This document shows positions 1-6,217 of a stretch of DNA of 10,253 nucleotides, piece by piece; positions within the stretch are counted from its first letter, which is position 1; each line of letters starts with the position of its first letter. Location of the stretch: positions 45,607 through 55,859 of the forward strand of contig CAJUNM010000004.1 of assembly GCA_910587805.1 (NCBI GenBank), written 5' to 3'. Under the pieces are notes generated by a model. That model ran no database searches, was not told the DNA's origin, and worked only from the letters and a program-made list of their open reading frames with translations. Position numbers and translations under genes: made by a program. The DNA is from an uncultured Christensenellaceae bacterium. Its GTDB lineage: Bacteria > Bacillota > Clostridia > Christensenellales > Pumilibacteraceae.

Positions 1-507
1 TGGACGAATTTGCAGCCCTTATGGATGCCTGTGAACAAATCCGAAAGGAGAGCCGTCGGCAACGATCAGGTGAAGTACCCGTGGTTGGACGAGGGGTTGG
101 CTGAGTATACGACAATGATGTTTTACGAGAACAACGCAAACGCGGGTTACAAATATACGTTCAACGGCAAGCGCGCCGACGCGCTGTCCGCATATACGCT
201 GTTCTGCGAAACGTTCAAATCGAGCGGCGACGACGATACGTCTATGACGCGAGCGTCGTACGAATACGGCAGCGAACTCGAGTATTCGTATATGTCGTAC
301 GTAAAAGGCGCGCTCATGCTCGACGACGTACGCAACTCGATAGGCAGCGAAGCGTTCCTTAACGGATTGAAAAAGTATTATTCCGATAATATGCACGGCG
401 TTGCCGAGCCGCAAGACTTGATCGGCGCAATGGAAAAATCGAGCCGTCGCGAGCTTGCCGCATTGTTCGATTGCTGGTTGGACGGAAACGTCAAGCTGTA
501 CGCATAG
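1..507 (+). CDS. M1-family-like metallopeptidase, C-terminal part (5' end outside window)
   Basis: The frame is open from base 1, so the gene begins upstream; 168 residues are visible, ending at TAG 505-507. Residues 20-36 (GNDQVKYPWLDEGLAEY) match the segment of M1/gluzincin aminopeptidases that carries the third zinc ligand, here E31. The rest, with a helix-rich tail (GSEAFLNGLKKYYSDN, a hydrophobic DLIGAMEKSS segment, and CWLDG near the end), fits the C-terminal part of clostridial M1-like proteins. In M1 enzymes HEXXH lies 18 residues before this Glu, which corresponds to residues 8-12. Those are W-M-P-V-N, so both His ligands and the catalytic Glu are absent. The protein may be a non-catalytic homologue, or the first ~50 bases may be a misassembled edge. 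The family call is fairly safe; activity is doubtful. No terminator is evident after the stop. Confidence 0.75.
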   Translation, partial: WTNLQPLWMPVNKSERRAVGNDQVKYPWLDEGLAEYTTMMFYENNANAGYKYTFNGKRADALSAYTLFCETFKSSGDDDTSMTRASYEYGSELEYSYMSYVKGALMLDDVRNSIGSEAFLNGLKKYYSDNMHGVAEPQDLIGAMEKSSRRELAALFDCWLDGNVKLYA

Positions 508-573
508 CGTATCGCGGTGCGACGGTCTCGCTCGCGAACTATACCGACCGCGCGATGCGGTAACAAACGAAAT

Positions 574-582
574 TGTGCATAA
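574..582 (-). promoter_or_regulatory. DnaA-box-like 9-mer (TTATGCACA on the minus strand)
   Basis: The + strand reads TGTGCATAA, the exact reverse complement of TTATGCACA. It matches the bacterial DnaA-box consensus TTATNCACA at every position and forms an inverted pair with the copies at 601 and 613. That DnaA binds here is inferred. Confidence 0.5.
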
Positions 583-600
583 ATCGGGCGATTCGGACGG

Positions 601-609
601 TTATGCACA
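601..609 (+). promoter_or_regulatory. DnaA-box-like 9-mer (TTATGCACA)
   Basis: Exact match to the DnaA-box consensus TTATNCACA. It is the first of two direct copies spaced 12 bp start to start; both are followed by T, giving a 10-bp tandem unit separated by AG. The function is inferred from the consensus only. Confidence 0.5.
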
Positions 610-612
610 TAG

Positions 613-621
613 TTATGCACA
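613..621 (+). promoter_or_regulatory. DnaA-box-like 9-mer (TTATGCACA)
   Basis: Second direct copy, identical to the box at 601-609 and lying 52 bp upstream of the amidase start codon. The two direct copies are about one helical turn apart, so proteins bound at both would lie on nearly the same face of the DNA. Confidence 0.5.
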
Positions 622-673
622 TTTCGGGCGAGTGAGCAAGAGTTAAACACTTTATGTAAAAAACGGAGTATAT

Positions 674-1378
674 ATGGCAGCTATAATAACCATAAAGCGC
701 AAAACGGTGATAGTATTTTTGTCGATAGTACTTGCCGCGGTGACGGTAGGAGCCGCCGCGGCTACTATCGTTGTGTCGGTACGGGCGGACAACGGTATTA
801 CGATAGTGCTCGACGCGGGGCACGGCGGTGCGGACGGCGGCGTGCTCGGATCGACTACGGGCACAAAGGAAAGCGACGTAAATCTTTCGATCACGAAGTA
901 TTTGAAAAAATATCTCGAGGGCGAGGGTTATAACGTGGTGCTGACGCGTTCGGACGGCGGCGCAGTCGGCAAGGGCGTTAAATACAACAAAAAAGAGGAT
1001 ATGCGCGCCAGACGCGAAATAGTGGAAAGCGCGGCGCCGTCGCTCGTAATAAGCATACATTGCAATGCGTATCCCGTGGCAAGCGTAAACGGCGCGCAGG
1101 TGTTCTATGCGTCCGGTTCTACGCAAGGACGGGAAGTAGCGAATACCGTACAAGGCTATTTCAACGACGCGCTCAACGCCAAGCCGCGCTCGGCTGCGGT
1201 CGGGGACTACTACATACTCAATTGCAGCGAGTATACTTCCGTTTTGTGCGAGTGCGGATTTTTGTCCAACCCCGCGGAAGAGAACAAGCTTATAACCGCA
1301 GACTATCAGGAAAAGGTTGCGTATACCATATTTACCGCGGTCAAATCGATATTTCAAGAACAAAGCGCAAGCGCCTAA
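674..1378 (+). CDS. cwlD: N-acetylmuramoyl-L-alanine amidase, CwlD-like (Amidase_3)
   Basis: The enzyme cleaves the amide bond between N-acetylmuramic acid and the stem peptide of peptidoglycan. In Bacillus and Clostridia, CwlD does this in the spore cortex as the first step toward muramic-delta-lactam. The protein has 234 residues, close to the length of B. subtilis CwlD. Residues 1-8 are basic and 11-37 form a hydrophobic segment that anchors or exports it, placing the catalytic domain (about 42-228) outside the membrane. The Amidase_3 zinc ligands are visible: H50 in DAGHGG, E66 in KESDVN and H129 in SIHCNA, with the catalytic E193 in CECGFLSN. The start is supported by GGAG at 665-668. 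The DnaA-box cluster lies just upstream. The assignment to the sporulation amidase rather than another Amidase_3 enzyme rests on size, simple architecture and similarity, so the symbol is less certain than the family. Confidence 0.88.
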   Translation: MAAIITIKRKTVIVFLSIVLAAVTVGAAAATIVVSVRADNGITIVLDAGHGGADGGVLGSTTGTKESDVNLSITKYLKKYLEGEGYNVVLTRSDGGAVGKGVKYNKKEDMRARREIVESAAPSLVISIHCNAYPVASVNGAQVFYASGSTQGREVANTVQGYFNDALNAKPRSAAVGDYYILNCSEYTSVLCECGFLSNPAEENKLITADYQEKVAYTIFTAVKSIFQEQSASA

Positions 1379-1396
1379 CGGATCACTTGTAAACAG

Positions 1397-1425
1397 TTGC
1401 GTAAAAAATGCGGGTGTGCTATAAT
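1397..1425 (+). promoter_or_regulatory. SigA-type promoter with extended -10
   Basis: A -35 hexamer TTGCGT (1397-1402) is followed by a 17-bp spacer and a perfect TATAAT (1420-1425), preceded by TG one base upstream (TGCTATAAT, 1417-1425). This is a near-consensus housekeeping promoter with an extended -10 element. The expected transcription start is about 1431-1433, giving a leader of about 42 bases before the LemA start codon. It is the only clear promoter found and may drive everything downstream to the window edge. Confidence 0.8.
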
Positions 1426-1431
1426 GAATTC

Positions 1432-1449
1432 GTAAAACGATTGTTTTAC
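1432..1449. promoter_or_regulatory. Perfect 7-bp inverted repeat at the predicted transcription start
   Basis: GTAAAAC (1432-1438), a 4-base loop GATT, and GTTTTAC (1443-1449) form a perfect inverted repeat. It begins at the predicted +1 of the promoter at 1397-1425, where a repressor could block initiation, so it is a candidate operator. The stem has only two G-C pairs and no T-run follows, which argues against an intrinsic terminator. Confidence 0.4.
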
Positions 1450-1473
1450 TAAAAATGTTTTCGGAGTATTATT

Positions 1474-2070
1474 ATGTTTATTTCGACTTTGTCTCCCGGC
1501 GCTTGGGCGGGAATCGGTATAGCGATTGCCGTAGTAGCGCTTGCGTTGATCTTCGCAGTATGGTGGATCGCCACGCGCAATAAGTTCGTATTGTTCAAAA
1601 ACGACGTCGACGAATCGTATTCGGCGATGGACGTACACATGAAAAAGCGTTACGATCTTATCCCTAACCTTGTGGAAACGTGCAAGGGCTATAGCAAGTT
1701 CGAGTCGGACACGCTCATAAAAGTAACCGAGGCTCGTCGGCTCGCTATCGCGGCATCGCCCGAAGATAAACCTCAAGCGGAAGCCGCGCTCGGCGCGTCG
1801 CTGCGCACGCTGTTAAACGCGGTCAACGAGAACTATCCCGATCTTAAAGCTAACGGACAGTTCAACAATCTTTCGGCGCAGCTCGAACAGCTCGAGCACG
1901 AGATCGCCAACAGTCGCAAGTATTATAATGCAAAAATCAAGATTTACAACGTAAAGCTCGAGCAATTCCCTACAAACATCGTTGCAAAAAGCATGCATTT
2001 GAAGAAACGCGCTTTCTTCGAGATAGAGAATGCCGCCGAGCGAGCAACTCCGCAGGTGAGCTTCGACTGA
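1474..2070 (+). CDS. lemA: LemA family protein
   Basis: A membrane-anchored protein of 198 residues, typical for LemA. Residues 12-33 form one transmembrane helix near the N-terminus, followed by a cytoplasmic-type helical domain. Family hallmarks are in order: NDVDESYSAMDVHMKKRYDL-IPNLVE (43-68), KGYSKFES (71-78), ENYPDLKAN (119-127), then a helix with R148 and YYN (150-152), FPTNIVA (165-171) and FFEIE (181-185). LemA proteins have no established enzymatic activity; they occur across bacteria next to DUF2207 or TPM-domain membrane proteins, as here. Start ATG 1474 is preceded by GGAG (1463-1466) at 7 bases. There is no lipobox cysteine, so it is not a lipoprotein. The next gene starts one base after the stop, indicating translational coupling. 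The family call is secure; the role is unknown. Confidence 0.93.
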   Translation: MFISTLSPGAWAGIGIAIAVVALALIFAVWWIATRNKFVLFKNDVDESYSAMDVHMKKRYDLIPNLVETCKGYSKFESDTLIKVTEARRLAIAASPEDKPQAEAALGASLRTLLNAVNENYPDLKANGQFNNLSAQLEQLEHEIANSRKYYNAKIKIYNVKLEQFPTNIVAKSMHLKKRAFFEIENAAERATPQVSFD

Positions 2071-2071
2071 T

Positions 2072-4030
2072 ATGACCAAAAGCAAAAAAAACACCGTCAT
2101 GTTCGCCGTTATGGCGGCATTGGCGGTAATATTTTTTTTGACGGTGACGATAACGTCGTTTGTGCTCGGCAAGTCGGGAAATAATAAAGTAGACAAAGGC
2201 TTGCGCTATAATTATATGCATATAGCTGCCGAATGGCGCGACGACCGCACGTGCGTGATCGAAAACGAGTTCGAGGCGCAATTTATGGAAAACCCGACCG
2301 AGCAAGCGCCCAATCACGGCGTTTTCGTCGATATACCCGTAAATGCCGGACAGCGTATCTCCGACGTGCGCGTAACGAATATCACGCCGCGCGTAGATTA
2401 CGAATTCGAGTTTATGCAAGCGTTTAATATTTTGCGCATACGCGTCGGCGACGCTGACAGGAGCTTTTTCAAAGACGATACGCTCGGATTGACCGTGTCG
2501 TACGTTTACGAAATGCCGTCGCACAAGAGCGGCAACGACGTGCTTGCGCTCATGGCGCTCGGCGCGGGTTATACGAGCGAAATACTCGACGCGCGAGTGA
2601 CGGTGAAATATCCCGTCGCACCGCTCGAGGCTACCGACGATTTCGGTATATATATAGGCGAAAACTTTGTTTCGCCGACCGATAACAGAGTGGTATGGTC
2701 GGATGACGGCAGGATAGTGACCGTTAACGCCGGCGCGCTTGCCGCTTATACGGGCGTAGAACTCGCATATCAAATGCCTAAAGGCACGATAGGCGCGCCC
2801 GCCGTCGGCATACCGCAAATTATTATTATAGTTTTAGGCGCGCTGTTGTTTGTCGGCGCGATACTGATCAAAATTTTTGTGATGAAAAACAAACCCGTTA
2901 CCCCCGTCGTGGATTTTTATCCGCCGCGCATAGACGCGGGCAACGGAAAGATGCGGCATATGCTGCCCGTGCAAATGGGTAAGATCATAGACGGCAGTTG
3001 CTCGAGCGAGGACGTTACGTCGCTCGTGTTCTATTGGGCGAGCAAAGGTTATATACGCATCGACGAGCGTAAAGACGATACGTATCTTATCAAACTTCGT
3101 TCCGTGCACGCCGTGCGCGGTTATGAAAAAGCCATGTTCCAAAAAATATTCGAAAAAGCCGAGGAGAACGATGACGGCAATCCGGAAGTGTCGTTGTCGG
3201 AACTTTCGGGCAAACTGTATACGAGTATAAGCGCAACCAAAACAGCGGTTAACAAAGAATACAAAAACAAGTTCTATACCAAAAGTTCTGTTATAGGCGT
3301 TGCGGTTATGGTCTTGTGCGCGCTTTATTCGGTAATGACGGGCTTGCTGTTGACGTGGACTATTGCGCCGATGTTCTTTAACATCGCGGCGATAGCTACC
3401 GTTATACCTGTTGCGGTGGCGTATGCGCTCGGTTCCGTTATAGCCAACTATTACTATAAGCTGTCCGAGAAAAAACGCGCGGGAGCGATCTTCGGTTATA
3501 CCGTGCTCATCGCGTTCCTGACTTTCGGCGTATCAATGCTGATCCCTATGTGCGTGATGGGCTGGGCGGTGCGCATACCGTTTATCATCGCGGTAGGCGG
3601 ACTTTCGGGCGTTGCGCCGTTCTTGATCAAGCGCACGGATTGGTACAGCGAACAGCTCAACTCCATTCTCGGTTTTCGCAACTTTCTGCGCGACGCGCGC
3701 AAGGACGAACTCGAAACGCTCCTCAAAGACGATCCGCAGTATTATTACGATATTTTGCCCTACGCGAACGTTTTGGGCGTGTCGAAGATATGGTCGGATA
3801 AGTTCAAGGATATGACCGTAGAGCCGCCCGAGTATATCAGATCGTACCGCTCGTTCACATTCTTCGATTTTTATATTTTTCATAGGATCACGAGCACGGT
3901 CGGACGCGGGCTTTCCTACGTTCCGCCCAAAGTCAGTTCAGGCAGTTTTTCGAGCGGCGGCAGTTTCGGCGGAGGCGGCGGAGGGTTCTCCGGCGGAAGC
4001 TTCGGCGGCGGAGGCGGCGGCAGATGGTAA
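2072..4030 (+). CDS. DUF2207 family predicted membrane protein
   Basis: The protein has 652 residues. A first transmembrane helix or signal (about 10-33) is followed by an extracytoplasmic beta-rich DUF2207 domain (about 42-240). A second helix comes at 246-271, then a cytoplasmic region (about 275-400) that includes LVFYWASKGYIRID (318-331), resembling the small winged-helix-like part of the family. Hydrophobic segments lie near 405-428, 432-460, 472-493 and 500-519. A conserved block then follows (FRNFLRDARKDELETLLKDD, 535-554, with YYYDILPYANVLGV, 557-570), and finally a low-complexity tail (623-652) ending GGGGGGRW. The Gly-rich tail ending in aromatic W is typical of DUF2207 proteins. 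The gene begins one base after lemA and its stop overlaps the tyrA start (ATGGTAA, 4024-4030). AGGTGAG at 2053-2059 is a loosely spaced ribosome site. No enzymatic function is known. Confidence 0.9.
   Translation: MTKSKKNTVMFAVMAALAVIFFLTVTITSFVLGKSGNNKVDKGLRYNYMHIAAEWRDDRTCVIENEFEAQFMENPTEQAPNHGVFVDIPVNAGQRISDVRVTNITPRVDYEFEFMQAFNILRIRVGDADRSFFKDDTLGLTVSYVYEMPSHKSGNDVLALMALGAGYTSEILDARVTVKYPVAPLEATDDFGIYIGENFVSPTDNRVVWSDDGRIVTVNAGALAAYTGVELAYQMPKGTIGAPAVGIPQIIIIVLGALLFVGAILIKIFVMKNKPVTPVVDFYPPRIDAGNGKMRHMLPVQMGKIIDGSCSSEDVTSLVFYWASKGYIRIDERKDDTYLIKLRSVHAVRGYEKAMFQKIFEKAEENDDGNPEVSLSELSGKLYTSISATKTAVNKEYKNKFYTKSSVIGVAVMVLCALYSVMTGLLLTWTIAPMFFNIAAIATVIPVAVAYALGSVIANYYYKLSEKKRAGAIFGYTVLIAFLTFGVSMLIPMCVMGWAVRIPFIIAVGGLSGVAPFLIKRTDWYSEQLNSILGFRNFLRDARKDELETLLKDDPQYYYDILPYANVLGVSKIWSDKFKDMTVEPPEYIRSYRSFTFFDFYIFHRITSTVGRGLSYVPPKVSSGSFSSGGSFGGGGGGFSGGSFGGGGGGRW
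3937..4023 (+). repeat. Gly/Ser/Phe codon repeat encoding the DUF2207 tail
   Basis: Short tandem GGC/GGA runs interrupted by TTC and AGC or AGT encode the C-terminal tail. TTCGGCGGAGGCGGCGG begins at 3965, and a close variant with one extra GGC begins at 4001. Such G-rich codon repeats are prone to slippage, so tail length may vary between strains. Confidence 0.65.
4010..4014 (+). promoter_or_regulatory. tyrA ribosome binding site inside the DUF2207 glycine codons
   Basis: GGAGG at 4010-4014 lies 9 bases before the tyrA ATG (4024) and is formed by two adjacent glycine codons of the upstream gene. It is the best Shine-Dalgarno match upstream of this start and supports choosing ATG 4024. Confidence 0.6.
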
Positions 4031-5031
4031 AAAAGCAACGCGTCGGCGTGATCGGACTCGGGCTGATAGGCGGTTCTATCGCGCTTGCGCTCAAAGACGA
4101 ATACGAAGTTTGCGGTTACGACGTCGACGCGCGCACTCGCGAGTATGCGGCGGAGCATGTTTGCAAACCGTGCGAAATTTCCGAAATGCGCGATTGCGTT
4201 GCGGTGTTCGTATGCGTTCCGCTGTGGTGTATGAGCGAATCGCTCAAAACGGTTTCGGAGCTTTTGCCGAACGTGTTATTGACCGACGTCGGCTCGGTAA
4301 AGACGCCGTTTGCGGGTATTTGCAAGCGGTACGTCGGCGGACATCCGATGGCGGGCGTGGAACGCGGCGGTATACGATCCGCCAAGCGCAATCTTTTTAA
4401 GGACGCATATTGGGTGATCACGGACGGCGGCGCGGACGGCGCAACGGTCGAGGATATAGTATCGCATACGGGCGCTACAGTGGTCCGAATGACCGCAAAA
4501 GAGCACGATATAGCGGTGGCGCGTTATTCGCACGTTCCGCATGCTGCGGCTTACGCGCTGGTAAACGCAAGTTCTGATACCGCGCCCATTGCGGGCAGCG
4601 GATTTTTGGACACGACGCGCATTGCGCAAAGCGACGAAAAATTTTGGACGGAAGTATTTGCGCTCAACGGCGATAACGTGGCGCGAGAGCTTGACGCATT
4701 GATATGCGAGCTTGAAAACATAAAGGGCATGGTCAAACGTCGCGAGTATCCCGCGCTGAGCGAATACTTGCGCGGCGCGCGGCAAAAACGCGAGGCGCTC
4801 AACCGCGTCGATATGGGCGGCGAGGCGTTATACGTCGATCTTATAGACCGCGTCGGCGAGTTCGAGCGGGTAACGGGTATAATATCAAAAGCGAAGATAA
4901 ATATGATAAACATAGCGCTCGTACCGAGCAGAGAGGGCGCGCTCGGCGCGCTGCGGCTCGAGTTTTCGACGCAAGCGGATAAAGCGGCTGCGGAGCGCGT
5001 TCTGAAAGAGCGCGGGTATGCGGCGAAGTGA
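4024..5031 (+). CDS. tyrA: Prephenate dehydrogenase with C-terminal ACT domain
   Basis: TyrA oxidatively decarboxylates prephenate to 4-hydroxyphenylpyruvate, the committed step to tyrosine, in the cytoplasm. The protein has 335 residues. The N-terminal Rossmann fold carries GLGLIGGS (11-18), and D33 ends the second strand, suggesting NAD+ rather than NADP+. Further motifs are TDVGSVK (87-93), GGHPMAG (105-111) with the expected catalytic H107, and SHVPHAAAYAL (169-179) with substrate-site histidines. A helical dimerisation region runs to about 262. The C-terminal stretch (about 268-330: YVDLIDRVGEFERV, then INMINIALV) has the pattern of an ACT domain, usually the tyrosine feedback sensor in Firmicutes TyrA. 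The start overlaps the DUF2207 stop by 7 bases and aroC follows after a 40-bp gap. Arogenate use cannot be excluded from sequence alone. Confidence 0.94.
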   Translation: MVKKQRVGVIGLGLIGGSIALALKDEYEVCGYDVDARTREYAAEHVCKPCEISEMRDCVAVFVCVPLWCMSESLKTVSELLPNVLLTDVGSVKTPFAGICKRYVGGHPMAGVERGGIRSAKRNLFKDAYWVITDGGADGATVEDIVSHTGATVVRMTAKEHDIAVARYSHVPHAAAYALVNASSDTAPIAGSGFLDTTRIAQSDEKFWTEVFALNGDNVARELDALICELENIKGMVKRREYPALSEYLRGARQKREALNRVDMGGEALYVDLIDRVGEFERVTGIISKAKINMINIALVPSREGALGALRLEFSTQADKAAAERVLKERGYAAK

Positions 5032-5059
5032 GCGGCGAATAAGTACGCCGCGCAGGCAC

Positions 5060-5066
5060 AAAGGAG
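5060..5066 (+). promoter_or_regulatory. aroC ribosome binding site
   Basis: AAAGGAG at 5060-5066 is five bases before ATG 5072. It decides the aroC start against an in-frame ATG at 5018, which lies inside tyrA, lacks such a site and would add 18 residues not seen in chorismate synthases. Confidence 0.8.
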
Positions 5067-5071
5067 ACACT

Positions 5072-6217
5072 ATGATACGTTACGTCACAGCCGGAGAATC
5101 GCACGGAAAAATGCTCGTCGGAATATTGGAAAATATTCCGTCGGGGCTTGGTATCGACTGCGAGTTTGTAAACGCCGAACTGAAACGGCGCACGCTCGGC
5201 TACGGCAGAGGCGGACGCATGCTTATAGAGAGCGATAAAGCCGAGTTCGTTACGGGCGTGCGTGCGGGCTTAACGTTAGGTTCGCCGTTGACCGCAGTGA
5301 TAGAAAATAAGGACTTTGTCAATTGGCGCGACGTAATGGGCGCGCAAGCGACTGAAACGGGCGAACGCACGCTTACCGCCGTGCGTCCCGGGCATGCCGA
5401 TCTGTCCGGTTCTGTCAAGTACGGATTTACCGATGCGCGAAACGTGCTCGAGCGCGCGTCGGCGCGCGAAACGGCTATGAAAGTTGCGCTCGGCGCGGTT
5501 TGCAAGCTGTATCTCAAACGCCTCGGAATAACTGTTTCGAGCCGTACCGCGATGATAGGCGGAGTTTGGGCAAAACCTGTCGATTGCGACGACGATAACT
5601 CTGTTGCCGACGCCGATCCCGTGCGTTGCCTCGATAAGACGGCGAGCGAAAAAATGACTGAAAGAATCGAGCTTGCCAAAAAGAACGGCGACACGCTCGG
5701 CGGCGTGAGCGAAATTATTATAACGGGCTGTAAATCGGGGATAGGAAGCTATGTAAGCGCCGAGCGTAAGCTCGACGGCGCGCTTATGCGCGAGATAGGC
5801 GCGGTGCAGTCGGTCAAGTGCGTGGAGATAGGCGACGGTATAGCGCAAAGCGGCGAGTTCGGAAGTTCCGCGCATGACGGGATATATGCGAACTCGAGCG
5901 GGATTTACAGAAAAACCAACCGTGCGGGCGGTATCGAAGGCGGAATGACAAACGGCGAGCGGATAATTATACGCGCGTATTTCAAGCCGATACCGACGCT
6001 CATGCGCGGACTCGATACTGTGGATATAGCGACGGGAAAAGCATGCCGCGCGGCTGCGGAACGCAGCGACGTGTGCATAGTGCCCGCGGGCGGAGTCGTA
6101 TGCGAGAGCGCGGCTGCGCTTGCGCTGTGCATGAGTTTGTCGGACATGCTCGGCGGCGATACCATGGACGAAGTAGTCGCTCGGTATGCGGCGAAAAGGA
6201 GCGTTTATGGCGAATAA
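5072..6217 (+). CDS. aroC: Chorismate synthase
   Basis: AroC converts 5-enolpyruvylshikimate-3-phosphate to chorismate by trans-elimination of phosphate, using reduced FMN. From ATG 5072 the protein has 381 residues, normal for the longer Firmicutes and Actinobacteria type. Hallmarks are AGESHG at 7-12 with the conserved H11, GYGRGGRM (43-50), VRPGHADLSGSVKYGF (104-119) with H108, ASARETA (129-135), GDTLGGVSE (206-214), GGIEGGMTNGE (286-296), KPIPTL (305-310) and RSDVCIVPAGGVV (331-343) with the conserved D333. The initial sequence MIRYVTAGESHG matches the family N-terminus, confirming the start. One small deviation is VKCVEIGDG (248-256), where the family usually has Gly at the Cys position. 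The stop overlaps the aroB start by 11 bases. Whether it has its own flavin reductase activity cannot be told. Confidence 0.97.
   Translation: MIRYVTAGESHGKMLVGILENIPSGLGIDCEFVNAELKRRTLGYGRGGRMLIESDKAEFVTGVRAGLTLGSPLTAVIENKDFVNWRDVMGAQATETGERTLTAVRPGHADLSGSVKYGFTDARNVLERASARETAMKVALGAVCKLYLKRLGITVSSRTAMIGGVWAKPVDCDDDNSVADADPVRCLDKTASEKMTERIELAKKNGDTLGGVSEIIITGCKSGIGSYVSAERKLDGALMREIGAVQSVKCVEIGDGIAQSGEFGSSAHDGIYANSSGIYRKTNRAGGIEGGMTNGERIIIRAYFKPIPTLMRGLDTVDIATGKACRAAAERSDVCIVPAGGVVCESAAALALCMSLSDMLGGDTMDEVVARYAAKRSVYGE
6194..6201 (+). promoter_or_regulatory. aroB ribosome binding site inside aroC
   Basis: AAAAGGAG at 6194-6201 sits five bases before ATG 6207 and selects that start over the in-frame ATG at 6186. 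It lies in the last codons of aroC, so aroB translation is probably coupled to aroC. Confidence 0.8.

Larger units (their letters stand above)
576..631. repeat. Imperfect 16-bp direct repeat, 40-bp period
   Basis: Bases 576-591 (TGCATAAATCGGGCGA) and 616-631 (TGCACATTTCGGGCGA) match at 13 of 16 positions, including an exact TCGGGCGA at 584-591 and 624-631. The repeat is thus larger than the 9-mers, which suggests local duplication or a composite protein-binding site. Confidence 0.6.
508..673. other. Intergenic region between the M1-like gene and the amidase gene
   Basis: This 166-bp non-coding gap holds the TTATGCACA cluster (574-621) and a duplicated TCGGGCGA element. An AT-rich stretch (641-675) leads to the amidase start. 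No hairpin followed by a T-run is visible, so no terminator is called for the upstream gene. No good -35/-10 pair could be assigned; TATGTA at 653-658 is a possible -10 but lacks a matching -35 at 16-18 bp. The amidase Shine-Dalgarno GGAG is at 665-668, five bases before its ATG. Confidence 0.8.

Noticed and set aside
1..60. Simple frameshift hiding the HEXXH motif of the M1-like protein
   Set aside because: The other two + strand frames give no HEXXH at any spacing; the nearest resemblance (CEQIR in frame 3, 30-44) would need several base changes and leaves the wrong distance to the third ligand.
508..673. Chromosomal replication origin
   Set aside because: Three DnaA-like boxes and a short AT-rich stretch are present, but there is no dnaA, dnaN, rpmH or gyrase gene nearby and no long DNA-unwinding element. 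Reported only as a box cluster.
539..1363. Long open frame (274 codons) on the minus strand opposite the amidase gene
   Set aside because: It lies antisense to a gene with full zinc-site motifs, its product is rich in Arg, His and Tyr with no recognisable domain, and it has no ribosome site. It is a by-product of CG-rich codon use.
1432..1449. Inverted repeat as a transcription terminator for the amidase gene
   Set aside because: It lies downstream of a strong -10, has a 7-bp stem with only two G-C pairs, and no T-run follows. An operator or incidental repeat fits better.
3916..4158. Minus-strand frame encoding a poly-proline protein
   Set aside because: It is the reverse complement of the DUF2207 glycine repeat; the proline run is explained entirely by GGC/GGA codons on the + strand.
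5018..5071. Upstream in-frame ATG giving an 18-residue longer chorismate synthase
   Set aside because: The extension overlaps tyrA, has no Shine-Dalgarno site and is basic and unlike the family; AAAGGAG at 5060-5066 and the canonical N-terminus support ATG 5072.
6186..6206. Upstream in-frame ATG for aroB
   Set aside because: AAAAGGAG at 6194-6201 is correctly spaced for ATG 6207 and lies downstream of ATG 6186, so the shorter form is preferred.
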